A stretch of 64,000 nt of DNA from Rubrivivax sp. GTDB taxonomy: Bacteria; Pseudomonadota; Gammaproteobacteria; Burkholderiales; Burkholderiaceae_C. Shown in pieces: positions 15,901-23,955 of the stretch. Each line of letters opens with the position of its first letter. Within the stretch, counting starts at the first letter, position 1. The notes under the pieces are model-generated. The model was not told the origin of the DNA. It was given only the letters and a program-made list of their open reading frames with translations, and ran no database searches. Position numbers and translations under genes: made by a program. The DNA lies in the NCBI GenBank assembly GCA_018780805.1, contig JADMJD010000128.1, positions 17,095 through 81,094 on the forward strand, read 5' to 3'.

Positions 15901-17061
15901 CACGCGCTGCGGCTGCAGGCCTTCGACGCGGGTGTCCAGCGTCAGCGTGTGGCCCAACCATTCGCCGCTGCCCGCCCAGCGGCCGGCGCTTGCGCTGGCG
16001 TCGGCCAGCTGCAGCGTGAAGGCTTCGATGGCCACGCGGTCGGGCTGGGCCAGCAGCGCACGCAGCCGCAGCTCGGCCTGGCGCAGCGGCAGCCGGCCCT
16101 CGTTCCAGCGGCCGGGCTGTTGGTTCTGCAGCGTCAGCTCGGCCAGGAAGGGTGCGTCGCGGGCACTGCTGCGCAGCGTGGCCTCGCCGTTCAGACGGGT
16201 CTGCGGCCAGCCGCTGGCCAGGGCCGCGAGGTCCAGGTCCCGGGTGCGGGCCGACAGGGCCGCCAGCGGCCAGGGCGCAAATGGCGTCAGCGTGCTCTGC
16301 AGGTCCAGCGCTGCGTTGTCGGCCTGGCCGCGCAGCGTGCCCTGCAGCGCCAGCCGGTCCAGCGGCCCCTGGGCCTGCAGCGTCGCGCGCCAGGGCAGGG
16401 TGGCGCTGGGCAGGGCATGCGCCTGGGCCGTCAGGCTGAGCGGGAAAGGCGCATCGCTGCCGATCTGCGCCTGGCCTTCAGCCTGCAGCTGGTCGCGCCG
16501 GAAGCGCAGCGTCTCGATGCGGTGTTCAGCGCCGGCGGCGGCGCCGAGGTCGAGCTTGGCGCTCAGGTCCAGCACCGGCGCCTGGCCGTCGATCTGCACC
16601 CGGCCCACCTGCAGCGGCGTCTGCACCGACACCGGCAGCCGCAGCGTGGCCGGCGCGGTCAGCGGTGTGCTGCTGGCCGGCGCGCTTTGCCACAGCAGCG
16701 CACGCAGTGTCACGTGTTCGGCCTGCAGCCCCAGCCACTGGCCCGGTGCCGGGCGCCACTGCCAGCGCAGCTTCTTGATGGCCAGGCCTTGCAGTTCCAG
16801 CCGGCCCGCCGTGCCCTGCCAGACCAGGCGCTCGGCCCCGAGGTCATCGCCCAGCAGCGCGCCGCGTTGTGCTTCCACCTGCAGGCCGGGCACGCGTTTC
16901 AGCAGCCAGGCGGTGGCCCCTTCGCTGCGCAGCAGCAGCGGTGGCAGCGTGACCGCGGCCAGCCCCAGTGCCGCCACCGTGGCCACTGTGATCCACAGGC
17001 CCACGCGGCGTCGTGCCATGGGTGGCGCGGCCGGGTTGTCTGGCGTGTCGGGGCCGTCCAT
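12922..17061 (-). CDS. tamB: Translocation and assembly module subunit TamB
   Basis: A large (1379-residue) inner-membrane-anchored, periplasm-spanning protein of the AsmA/TamB family that works with TamA in outer-membrane protein assembly and probably phospholipid transport. One N-terminal membrane span (LWITVATVAALGLAAVTLPP, about residues 27-46) is followed by more than 1000 residues of repetitive beta-strand (L-x-G-x-L/A-x-x) pattern. The C-terminal DUF490 part includes GTVNAERGTYAAYGQ, FYGPADNPRLD, ITGTAQSPRI and the ending YERGVNATVGTWQLIYR. Its ATG at 17059-17061 overlaps the tamA stop (ATGA). A second in-frame Met, 14 residues in, is an alternative start. Confidence 0.95.
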   Translation of the reverse strand: MDGPDTPDNPAAPPMARRRVGLWITVATVAALGLAAVTLPPLLLRSEGATAWLLKRVPGLQVEAQRGALLGDDLGAERLVWQGTAGRLELQGLAIKKLRWQWRPAPGQWLGLQAEHVTLRALLWQSAPASSTPLTAPATLRLPVSVQTPLQVGRVQIDGQAPVLDLSAKLDLGAAAGAEHRIETLRFRRDQLQAEGQAQIGSDAPFPLSLTAQAHALPSATLPWRATLQAQGPLDRLALQGTLRGQADNAALDLQSTLTPFAPWPLAALSARTRDLDLAALASGWPQTRLNGEATLRSSARDAPFLAELTLQNQQPGRWNEGRLPLRQAELRLRALLAQPDRVAIEAFTLQLADASASAGRWAGSGEWLGHTLTLDTRVEGLQPQRVDGRAAAMQLGGALQGVLTGLPSPDPQAGPSATSATPPTPWRATLQGRLEGRLSTAPTPVQVVLDASASAEQFQLRSLQARTGTASAEASATLRRAGAGWSLASEGRLADFDPLPWWPGPEDSPWRRGPHKLNGDWTLALTLPDRALARTHTQPEAWRALAGQAQLRLAPSQLAGVPVQGQLSLSPGAQVQAALDLAGNQLTISGQADPLADGRADRWQLTLRAPALAALAPLAALHPALAPWAPRGGQAEADATLQGRWPVMAGSGHARLQALGAGPLALGQGTLQWRLSADATGGTEQPLNATVAMTDLAWRGQKVPVASAELAGTLASHRLRIDAALPLVPPAVLEQTFALKSQRGTRLALRGDGQAQHGPEGWRWTGQLESLTAGGWDGRVPLAGTPPRDWLDAGPLRAELALGPDGGLQRLRADAGRLKLAGDIALAWDEVRYDTGALTLRARLESLRVAPLLARWQPDLGWDGDLRVGATLDLKAGERFDADLVFERQGGDLQVRDTAEAPLALGLTDLRLALNAHDGTWTFTQALAGRTLGAAGGLLRVQTTPDRRWPGPDAVVDGGVQARVANLGIWGAWVPPGWRLEGALETDGVFSGRFANPAVNGTLSGSGLGVRNLLQGVNVTGGDVLLRLEGNRANIERFSFRAGTGTLTVTGGADLVNPPEARLQLRAEQFQVLGRVDRRLVASGNAELTLKPQSLALKGKLNVDEALFDASRSDAPSLADDVNVRRPGAPEVAAADPTTTRKPRSTDVALDISLGQQLKVRGRGLDTLLRGDLRISAPTGRLAVNGTVNAERGTYAAYGQKLAIQRGIVAFYGPADNPRLDVLALRPNLDIEVGVAITGTAQSPRIRLHSDPELSDTDKLAWLVLGRDPGGLGRADTALLQRAAIALLAGEGEAPTDTLIRSLGLDELSVRQSDDSTSETIVTLGKQLSQRWYVGYERGVNATVGTWQLIYRAAQRFTLRAQSGAENSLDLIWIWRVP

Positions 17062-18887
17062 CAGAACGCGATGCCCACGCTGAAGTGGATGCGCGCCTTG
17101 CGCACTTCCTCGCCATAGGCCCAGTCGATCTTCAGCGGGCCCACCGGGCTGCGCCAGCGCAGGCCGATGCCGGCGCCGATGGCCGGGTCAAAGCCCTGGA
17201 AGCTGCTGGCTGCGCGCCCGGCGTCGATGAACACCGCGCCCCAGACCGACGGCAGCCGGCGCAGCAGCGGCCTGGCCAGCTCGATGCTGGCAGTGGCCAG
17301 TGCGTCGCCACTGTCCACCGCGCCGTCGACGATGGGGCCCAGGCTGCGGTAGCCGTAACCGCGCACCGAATCGTCACCCCCGGCGCGGAACTGCTGCGAA
17401 TCGGGCACCGCCACGCCGTCGGGGCGGAAGACCTGGCCCACTTCCAGCCGCGCCTGCCCGTACCAGCCGCCCGGCAGCGGTGTGTAGCCGGTGATGCGGC
17501 CGTACAGGCGCGAGAAGTAGCCACTGGCGCCGTTGGTGCTGTGGGCACGGCCCAGGCCGGTCTGCAGCGACAGCGTCCAGCCCTGGGTGGGCAGGATGGG
17601 GTTGTCCAGCCGGCGCCAGACGCCGTGGAAGTTGCCCGAGATGGCCAGTTCCGTGGCGTCCGGCAGGGTGCGGGCGGCGCCCAGGTATTCGGTGCTGGCG
17701 CGTTCGGCCTCCAGGTACACCAGGCGGTCGATGCGCGGCGTGCTTTGCGTGCGGCCAAAACGCAGGCGCTGCGAGAGCACGATGTCGTCGTCGCTCTGCA
17801 GGCGCTCGATGGCGCCGCCCAGCAGCCAGCGGTACTGGCGTTCCAGCGGGTGCGTGCTGATCTCGCCGTCCCAGGCCTGGCGCAGCTGGGCCCACTCGAG
17901 CTTGTTGCGCGCCACCAGTGGCCGGCCGAAGAGCCGCCGGTGCAGGTGTTCCACCGACGCACGCGGGCCGACGTTGGCGCTGTAACCCACGCCCAGCGTC
18001 CAGACCTGGCGCGGCGATTCGCGCAGGCGCACCAGCACCGGCGTGGCGCCGGCCAGCGCCGGGTCGGGTTCGAAGGTGACGGCCACGGCGTCGAACAGGC
18101 CGGCCAGGCGCAGCCGGTCCTGAAAATCCAGCAGCAGGGTCTCGCTCAGCGGTGTGCCTGGCGCAAAGCCGGCCAGGTGCTGCACGGTGCTTTGGTCGTG
18201 GTGCTGCAGCCCTCCCACCACCAGCGGGCCGCTGCGGTACAGCGGGCCACTGTCGGCCACCAGGAAGATGCGCACCTGGCGCGTGGTGGTGTCGACATCG
18301 GCCGCAGTGCCGATCCAGCTGGCCGACGCATATCCGGCGGCGCGCAGCTGGGTCAGCAGCTCGGCCTTGGTGTCGTTCCAGGGGCCGTTGCGGAAGGCCG
18401 CGCCCACCGGCAGGTCCCAGCCTGCGCGCAGGCGGCCGGCCAGCGCCAGGGCCTGGGTCTCGCCCTTGTCGATGCGGTCCTGCAGCTCACCTTGCAGCTC
18501 CAGGTCGAAGCGGCCGATGCGCGCCCGGGCGCCCGGCTTGACGTTGACACGCACCCGGTCACCGTCGCGCTGCAGCGTGACCTCGGGGTCGAAAAAACCT
18601 TCGGTCTGCAGCAGCTGGGCGGCCTGTGCCGGGGCCGCGGCCAGCAGCCGCGCCAACTCGGATTCGGCGATGCGGTCGTCGCCCACCAGGGTGGCCAGGC
18701 GCGCGATGTCCAGGTGGCGTTGCAGCAGCTCGGCGAGGTCGCCGGGCGCGTCGACCGTCACCTTCACCGGCGACACCGGCAGCGGCGCAGGCGGGGCCGT
18801 GCCGTCGGCAGCGGGTGCGCCCAACCCGGGCAACATGGCGCAGCCGCTGGCCAGCGCGGCCAGCAGCAGGATCAGCCAACGGATCAT
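17061..18887 (-). CDS. tamA: Translocation and assembly module outer-membrane subunit TamA (Omp85 family)
   Basis: Outer-membrane Omp85 barrel of 608 residues with N-terminal POTRA domains (about residues 60-290) and a C-terminal bacterial surface antigen domain. Visible features are VRGYGYRSLGP in the barrel lid-lock region, GRAASSFQGFDPAIGAGIGLRWRSPVGPLKIDWAYG and a C-terminal aromatic (SVGIAF). The N-terminus has a short signal with LASGC, a candidate lipobox, so the mature protein could be lipid-modified at Cys16; that is unusual for a barrel protein. ATG 18887 overlaps the upstream stop (ATGA), and its own stop overlaps the tamB start. It forms an operon with the VWA gene and tamB. Confidence 0.93.
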   Translation of the reverse strand: MIRWLILLLAALASGCAMLPGLGAPAADGTAPPAPLPVSPVKVTVDAPGDLAELLQRHLDIARLATLVGDDRIAESELARLLAAAPAQAAQLLQTEGFFDPEVTLQRDGDRVRVNVKPGARARIGRFDLELQGELQDRIDKGETQALALAGRLRAGWDLPVGAAFRNGPWNDTKAELLTQLRAAGYASASWIGTAADVDTTTRQVRIFLVADSGPLYRSGPLVVGGLQHHDQSTVQHLAGFAPGTPLSETLLLDFQDRLRLAGLFDAVAVTFEPDPALAGATPVLVRLRESPRQVWTLGVGYSANVGPRASVEHLHRRLFGRPLVARNKLEWAQLRQAWDGEISTHPLERQYRWLLGGAIERLQSDDDIVLSQRLRFGRTQSTPRIDRLVYLEAERASTEYLGAARTLPDATELAISGNFHGVWRRLDNPILPTQGWTLSLQTGLGRAHSTNGASGYFSRLYGRITGYTPLPGGWYGQARLEVGQVFRPDGVAVPDSQQFRAGGDDSVRGYGYRSLGPIVDGAVDSGDALATASIELARPLLRRLPSVWGAVFIDAGRAASSFQGFDPAIGAGIGLRWRSPVGPLKIDWAYGEEVRKARIHFSVGIAF

Positions 18888-20056
18888 TTGCTGAGCAGCC
18901 GCATCGCCCCTTCGAGGCCCGCCAGCGACAGCGGAAACATGCGCTGGTTCATCAGCTGCTGCACCACGGCGATGCTCTGGCGGTACTGCCACACACCTTG
19001 CGGCTCGGGGTTGATCCAGGCAAAGCGCGGGAAGGCGCTGGTCAGCCGCTGCAGCCACTCGGCGCCCGGCTCTTCGTTGTTGTATTCCACGCTGCCACCC
19101 GGCTGCAGGATCTCGTAGGGGCTCATGGTCGCGTCCCCCACGAAGATCAGCTTGTAGTCCTTGTTGTACTTGCGGATGATGTCCCAGGTGGGGGTTTTTT
19201 CGCTGAAACGGCGGCGGTTGTTCTTCCACATGAAGTCATAAACACAGTTGTGGAAGTAATAGAACTCCAGGTGCTTGAACTCGGTCTTGGTCGCGCTGAA
19301 CAGCTCTTCCACGCGGTGGATGTGTTCGTCCATCGTGCCGCCCACGTCCATCAGCAGCAAGACTTTCACCTTGTTGTGGCGCTCCGGCACCATCGCGATG
19401 TCCAGCAGGCCGGCGTTGGCCGCGGTGCGGTGGATGGTGTCGTCCAGGTCCAGTTCCAGCTCGTTGCCTTCGCGTGCAAAACGCCGCAGCCGGCGCAGCG
19501 CCACCTTGATGTTGCGCGTGCCCAGTTCCTTGGTGTCGTCGTAGTCCTTGTAGGCCCGCTGGTCCCAGACCTTGACGGCACTTTTGTTGCGGCCCTTGTC
19601 CTGCCCGATGCGGATGCCCTGCGGGTTGTAGCCGTAGGCGCCGAAGGGGCTGGTGCCGCCGGTGCCGATCATGCGGCTGCCCCCTTCGTGGCGCTCCTTC
19701 TGCTCCTCGAAACGCTTCTTCAGCGTTTCCATCAGCTCGTCCCAGCCCATTTTTTCGATGGCCGCCTTCTGCTCGGCCGTCAGCTCCAGTTCCAGCGTCT
19801 TGCGCAGCCATTCCAGCGGCAGGTCGCGGCTGAAATCGGTGAGCATCTCCACACCCTTGAAGTAGGCCGAAAACGCACGGTCGAACTTGTCGAAGTGGGC
19901 CTCGTCCTTGACCAGCGTGGTGCGGGCCAGGTAATAAAAGTCATCGACCGAGCTGTCGATGACGCCGGCCTGCAGCGCCTCCAGCAGGGTCAGGAATTCC
20001 TTGACCGACACCGGCAGCTTGGCGGCACGCAGCGTGTAGAAGAAGTTGATCAGCAT
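18884..20056 (-). CDS. CoxE-like VWA-domain protein
   Basis: A 390-residue cytoplasmic protein of the CoxE/COG3552 type (VWA domain containing). The N-terminal helical region (LPVSVKEFLTLLEALQAG) is followed by a charged linker and a C-terminal von Willebrand A fold with VLLLMDVGGTMDEH, a variant MIDAS-like motif (Asp-x-Gly-Gly in place of DxSxS), and KLIFVGDATMSPYEI. Proteins of this type pair with a MoxR AAA ATPase as a chaperone or metal-insertion machine; the MoxR gene of this window is at 23952-24803, separated by three genes. ATG 20056 fits the homology start. Its stop overlaps the tamA ATG, so it is translationally coupled to tamA. Confidence 0.88.
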   Translation of the reverse strand: MLINFFYTLRAAKLPVSVKEFLTLLEALQAGVIDSSVDDFYYLARTTLVKDEAHFDKFDRAFSAYFKGVEMLTDFSRDLPLEWLRKTLELELTAEQKAAIEKMGWDELMETLKKRFEEQKERHEGGSRMIGTGGTSPFGAYGYNPQGIRIGQDKGRNKSAVKVWDQRAYKDYDDTKELGTRNIKVALRRLRRFAREGNELELDLDDTIHRTAANAGLLDIAMVPERHNKVKVLLLMDVGGTMDEHIHRVEELFSATKTEFKHLEFYYFHNCVYDFMWKNNRRRFSEKTPTWDIIRKYNKDYKLIFVGDATMSPYEILQPGGSVEYNNEEPGAEWLQRLTSAFPRFAWINPEPQGVWQYRQSIAVVQQLMNQRMFPLSLAGLEGAMRLLSK

Positions 20057-20154
20057 CACGGGCCCTCGACAGCCGCCCATTCTGAGGCCTGGGCCACGGT
20101 CTTGCCCGGGATCGGGTTCAAGGTCCGGCTGTAACGGCCGATACAGGCGGCGAC

Positions 20155-21378
20155 ATGGGGCATGCCGACATCCTGATGGCCGTGGTCGTGGTGCTGCAGG
20201 CCTTTTTTGGCCTGGGCTGGGCCGCGAGCGCCTCGCTGCTGCGCCTGGCACCGCGGCCGGCGCTGAACTGGGGCGTCTCGGCGGCCTTGATCGCGGTGGC
20301 ATTGATCCTGTTCCTGCTGCGTGGCCGTGCCCCCGACCTGCTGGCGCACCCGGTGGCCAACGTGCTGGCCCTCGCGGCGCTGATGACGATCCGGCGCGGC
20401 CTGCAGGCCTTCCTGCGCCTGCCTCTGCGCGACCGCGAGAGTGCAGCCGTCCTGCTGCTGTGCGCGGGTTTCAACCTGGTCTGGGCCGGACCGCAGGGCA
20501 GCTGGCCGGCCGGCGCCGTGATCGCCACGTCGGGCTGCGTGGCCTGGACCCTGGGCCGCACGACGTTGGAAATCCTGGCGCCGCTGCGGCGCGAGTTCGG
20601 TGCGGCAGGCGCGTGGCTGGTGGCCTGGCCCTACGCCCTGGGCACCTTGCTGTTCAGCCTGCGTTTTGGCCTGGGTCTGCTGCTGCCGGCGCAGGTGGCC
20701 CGGCCGGTGAACGTGGACAACGCCTTCAACATCGGCGTGGTGTTGACCATCCTGGTGCTGAACCTGGCCATCAACGCCAGTCTGGCGGTGCTGGTGCTGC
20801 TGCGCCTGGTGCGCAAGCTGCAGCGTTTGTCCAACCACGACCCGCTGACCGGATTGTTGAACCGGCGCCGGCTGATGCAGGTGCTGCGCGAGCAGAAGCA
20901 GGCCCTGCTGCGCCACGGCGAGCCCTGGTCGCTGCTGCTGCTGGACCTGGACCACTTCAAGCGTGTCAACGACGAACACGGCCATGCCGCGGGCGACCAT
21001 GTGCTGGTGACGGTGGCGACGCTGCTGAAGGCGCAGGCGCGTGAGCTCGACCAGGTGGCCCGCATGGGTGGCGAGGAGTTCTGCATCGTCCTGCCACGCA
21101 CCGGGGCCGAGGGTGCGCAGCTGCTGGCGGAGCGCCTGCGCCAGGCCCTGGCGCAGGCGCCGCTGGCCACCGGTGATGACGGCCAGGCCACGGCGCTGCA
21201 CATGACGGTGAGCATCGGCGTGGCCAGCTGCACGTCCGCCGACGAATCGGCCGACCAGGTGCTGGGCCGGGCTGACCGCGCGCTCTACGCGGCCAAACAC
21301 GCCGGCCGCAACCGCGTCAGCGTGGCCGCTTCGGTGCTGCCGGCGGGGCCCCCGGGTCGTGCCGCTGCAGCCAGCTGA
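20155..21378 (+). CDS. Membrane diguanylate cyclase (GGDEF domain)
   Basis: A 407-residue protein with an N-terminal membrane part (about six or seven hydrophobic helices, residues 1-215) and a C-terminal GGDEF domain (about 225-385). The catalytic motif is GGEEF (MGGEEFCIVLP), and DLDHFKRVND binds metal and GTP, so it should synthesise c-di-GMP. No RxxD inhibitory site is obvious upstream of GGEEF. The membrane part is an unidentified sensor. It is transcribed against all its neighbours, and its last 62 bases overlap the 3' end of the S9 peptidase gene on the other strand. A weak SD (AGGCGG) precedes ATG 20155. Confidence 0.88.
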   Translation: MGHADILMAVVVVLQAFFGLGWAASASLLRLAPRPALNWGVSAALIAVALILFLLRGRAPDLLAHPVANVLALAALMTIRRGLQAFLRLPLRDRESAAVLLLCAGFNLVWAGPQGSWPAGAVIATSGCVAWTLGRTTLEILAPLRREFGAAGAWLVAWPYALGTLLFSLRFGLGLLLPAQVARPVNVDNAFNIGVVLTILVLNLAINASLAVLVLLRLVRKLQRLSNHDPLTGLLNRRRLMQVLREQKQALLRHGEPWSLLLLDLDHFKRVNDEHGHAAGDHVLVTVATLLKAQARELDQVARMGGEEFCIVLPRTGAEGAQLLAERLRQALAQAPLATGDDGQATALHMTVSIGVASCTSADESADQVLGRADRALYAAKHAGRNRVSVAASVLPAGPPGRAAAAS

Positions 21379-23344
21379 AGAACTCGCCGTACCAGAGCCG
21401 GCTGTTGCGCGGTTTGAGCACCCAGTGGTTTTCATCGGGGAACCACAGCAGCCGGGCGTCCACACCACGGGCCTTCAGCGTGTTGTAGTAGGCCAGGCCC
21501 TGCTGGTCGGGCACACGGTAGTCCAGCGCGCCGTGCACCACCAGCGTGGGTGTCTTCATGTGGGCGGCAAAGGCGTGTGGGCTCTGTGCGTGCACCCGGG
21601 CCATGTCGTCCCAGTACCAGGCGCCCAGTTCCTTGGCGTGCCAGGTGTAGGCGTCGTCGGCGAACATCGCCGTCCAGTCGAAACAACCGGCGTGGCACAC
21701 GTAGGCGGCGTAACGGCCGGTTTTCACATGGCCGTTCATCCAGGCCACCATGTAGCCGCCGTAGCTGCCGCCGGTGGCAAACACCCGCTTCTTGTCGGCC
21801 CAGGGTTTTTTCAGCAGCGCATCGGTGGCGGCTTCCACGTCCTGCAGTTCCAGCTCGCCCCAGCGGTGCGTGATGCTGTCCTTGAAGGCATAACCAAAGC
21901 TCGACGAGCCGTGGTAATTGACCGCCGCGACCACGTAACCCTGCGCCGCAAAGGCCTGCACGTTCCAGCGGAAGTGCCAGGCGTCGCCAAAGGCGGTGTG
22001 CGGGCCACCGTGGATCACCTGCATCAGCGGCCACTTCTTCTTTGCCTTGGCGTCGAAGCCGGGTGGGTAGGTCAGCCAGACCTGCACGTCGTCGCCCAGC
22101 GCGCCGCGCACGCTGATCTCTTCGGTGCGGCCGGTGGCCAGCGTGGCCATCAGCGCGTCGTTGAAGTGTTCGATGCGCTGCGCGGGCTCGCCCGGCAGGT
22201 GCACGTGCAGCTCGGGCGGGTGGTCCACCGCATCGGCCAGTGTCACCAGCGTGCCGGCGGCCTTGTCGAAGGCCTGCACCCAGCCGCCCGGCACCAGCAC
22301 CTCGGCGCGGCGGTCGGGCAGGTCGAAGCGCCACAGGTGCTGGCGGCCACGCTGCTCGGCGGTGAACAGCAGCGCCTGGCCGTCGTCTTCCCACAGCAGC
22401 GGGGCGTGCACTTCGTGGTCCCACTCGGCGCTGACGACCTCCCAGCCGCCGGTGTCGCGTGCCCAGACGGCCAGTTGCTCGGGCATCGTGTGTTTCAGGC
22501 CGCGGTGCTGCGCCACGCAGGCGATGCGCTGGCCGTCCGGGCTGTAACGCGGGGCGCTCAAGTCCCAGGCCGCGTCCTGCGCGATCACGCTGATGCGCCC
22601 GCTCTTGAGCTCCATCTCGGCCAGCGCAAAACAGTTCTCCAGCCGTTTTTCCGGTGCCGGGTCGAAGGCAAACACCAGGCGCTTGCCGTCGGGTGAGAGG
22701 TCGAAGCAGCCGGCGTCCGGCTCGGCGCGCGAGAGTTCGTAGGGGGTGCCCTCGAACAGGTCGCGCCAGGTGCCGCTGGCCAGGTCCAGCAGGTGCAGGT
22801 GGGCGGTGCGGTCCATCGGGATCTGGTGGTCCCAGTAACGGTACTGCGCCTCGCTGGTCACGTAGCCGGTTTCCTTGCGTTCCTGGAAGGCCTTGTGCGC
22901 CTCGGCCTGGGCCTTGTGGCCCTTGAGCTCCGGCCGCACCCAGGACACAAACACCAGGCGTTTGCCGTCGGGGCACCAGCGGAAGGCCTCGACACCCGTG
23001 GCCACGCTGGCCGCACGCCGGGCCTCGCCGCCGTCGGGTGCGATCAGGTAGAGCTGGGGCGTGGCGTCCTTTTCGCCCTGCTGCTCGCGTTTGGCGGTGA
23101 AGGCGATGCGGTCGCCACGCGGGCTCCAGCGGGGCTGGCCGTCCTTGTCGCCGCAGTGCGTGAGGGCCCGCGGCGCGCCGCCCAGTGTGGAAAGCAGCCA
23201 GAGGGCACTCTCGCTGCTGTTCTTCTCCATGGAGTAGCGCGTGACGGCGGCCACGGCCTGCGCGCCGTCGGGCGCCAGGCTGGGGCTGCCGATGCGGGCG
23301 ATCTGCCACAGGTGCTCGACGGTGATGTTCTGTTTCTTGGACAT
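21317..23344 (-). CDS. S9-family serine peptidase (prolyl oligopeptidase/acylaminoacyl-peptidase type)
   Basis: A 675-residue cytoplasmic serine peptidase with an N-terminal beta-propeller (TolB-like repeats such as SPDGKRLVFAF and YSPDGQRIACV) and a C-terminal alpha/beta hydrolase. The catalytic triad is visible as Ser in GGSYGGYM (about residue 527), Asp in HGALDYRVP (about 608) and His in DENHWVLKP (about 637). It likely degrades short peptides. ATG 23344 starts with SKKQNITVEHLWQIARIGSP, typical of the family. It is 14 bp downstream of the GNAT gene, so they are probably co-transcribed. Its 3' end overlaps the diguanylate cyclase gene by 62 bp. Confidence 0.93.
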   Translation of the reverse strand: MSKKQNITVEHLWQIARIGSPSLAPDGAQAVAAVTRYSMEKNSSESALWLLSTLGGAPRALTHCGDKDGQPRWSPRGDRIAFTAKREQQGEKDATPQLYLIAPDGGEARRAASVATGVEAFRWCPDGKRLVFVSWVRPELKGHKAQAEAHKAFQERKETGYVTSEAQYRYWDHQIPMDRTAHLHLLDLASGTWRDLFEGTPYELSRAEPDAGCFDLSPDGKRLVFAFDPAPEKRLENCFALAEMELKSGRISVIAQDAAWDLSAPRYSPDGQRIACVAQHRGLKHTMPEQLAVWARDTGGWEVVSAEWDHEVHAPLLWEDDGQALLFTAEQRGRQHLWRFDLPDRRAEVLVPGGWVQAFDKAAGTLVTLADAVDHPPELHVHLPGEPAQRIEHFNDALMATLATGRTEEISVRGALGDDVQVWLTYPPGFDAKAKKKWPLMQVIHGGPHTAFGDAWHFRWNVQAFAAQGYVVAAVNYHGSSSFGYAFKDSITHRWGELELQDVEAATDALLKKPWADKKRVFATGGSYGGYMVAWMNGHVKTGRYAAYVCHAGCFDWTAMFADDAYTWHAKELGAWYWDDMARVHAQSPHAFAAHMKTPTLVVHGALDYRVPDQQGLAYYNTLKARGVDARLLWFPDENHWVLKPRNSRLWYGEFFSWLQRHDPGAPPAAPKRPR

Positions 23345-23358
23345 GCTGTCTCCAGGGT

Positions 23359-23955
23359 TCAGCGCGGCGTGGTCAGCGCGCGTTCGAGCCGGGTGCGGGC
23401 TTCTGGCCACTCACCCGGGGTCATGCTGTACATCACGGTGTCGCGCACCGTGCCGTCGCGGCGCAGCGCGTGGTGGCGCAGCACACCGTCCTTGCGCGCG
23501 CCCAGGCGCTCGATGGCGGCCTGGCTCGCGAAGTTCTGGCCATCGGTGCGCCAGCCCACCAGCTGGGCGCCCAGGGTCTCGAAGGCGTGCTGCATCAGCA
23601 GCCACTTGCAGGTGCTGTTGACGGCGGTGCGCTGGCAACGTTTGGCGTACCAGGTGTAGCCGATCTCCAGGCGCCGGATGGCGGGCACGATGTCGTGGTA
23701 GCTGGTGCTGCCGATCACCTGGCCGCTGCCGTTGTCGATCACCGCAAAGGCCAGCCGGTGGCCCTCGGTGCGCATGCGCAAGGCGGTCTCGATGTAGGCC
23801 CGTTCATCGCCCGGGTCGGGCACCGAGGTGACCCAGAGCTTCCAGAGTTCACCGTCGGCTGCCGCGGCCGCCAGGCCTTCGGCATGGTCCAGGCTCAGCG
23901 GCTCCAGCCGCACCGGGCCACGCACCAGCGTGACCGGCTCCACCCAGGCCGTCAT
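23359..23955 (-). CDS. GNAT-family N-acetyltransferase (RimJ/RimL-like)
   Basis: A 198-residue acetyltransferase. The RimJ/RimL-like pattern is clear: VRLEPLSLDHAEGL at the N-terminus, AFAVIDNGSGQVIGSTSYHDIVPAIRRLEIGYTWY in the core strand, and TDGQNFASQAAIERLGARKDGVLRHH near the acetyl-CoA site and C-terminus. It probably transfers acetyl from acetyl-CoA to an amine (a protein N-terminus or small molecule); the target is unknown. The start ATG 23955 overlaps the stop of the MoxR gene (ATGA). It sits between the MoxR and S9 peptidase genes in one apparent transcription unit. Confidence 0.9.
   Translation of the reverse strand: MTAWVEPVTLVRGPVRLEPLSLDHAEGLAAAAADGELWKLWVTSVPDPGDERAYIETALRMRTEGHRLAFAVIDNGSGQVIGSTSYHDIVPAIRRLEIGYTWYAKRCQRTAVNSTCKWLLMQHAFETLGAQLVGWRTDGQNFASQAAIERLGARKDGVLRHHALRRDGTVRDTVMYSMTPGEWPEARTRLERALTTPR

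Noticed and set aside
15859..17118. Long open plus-strand frames opposite tamB (for example 419 codons)
   Set aside because: They follow the GC-skewed complement of tamB codons, are rich in Arg/Gln/Ala, and have no recognised motifs. tamB itself has clear family features.
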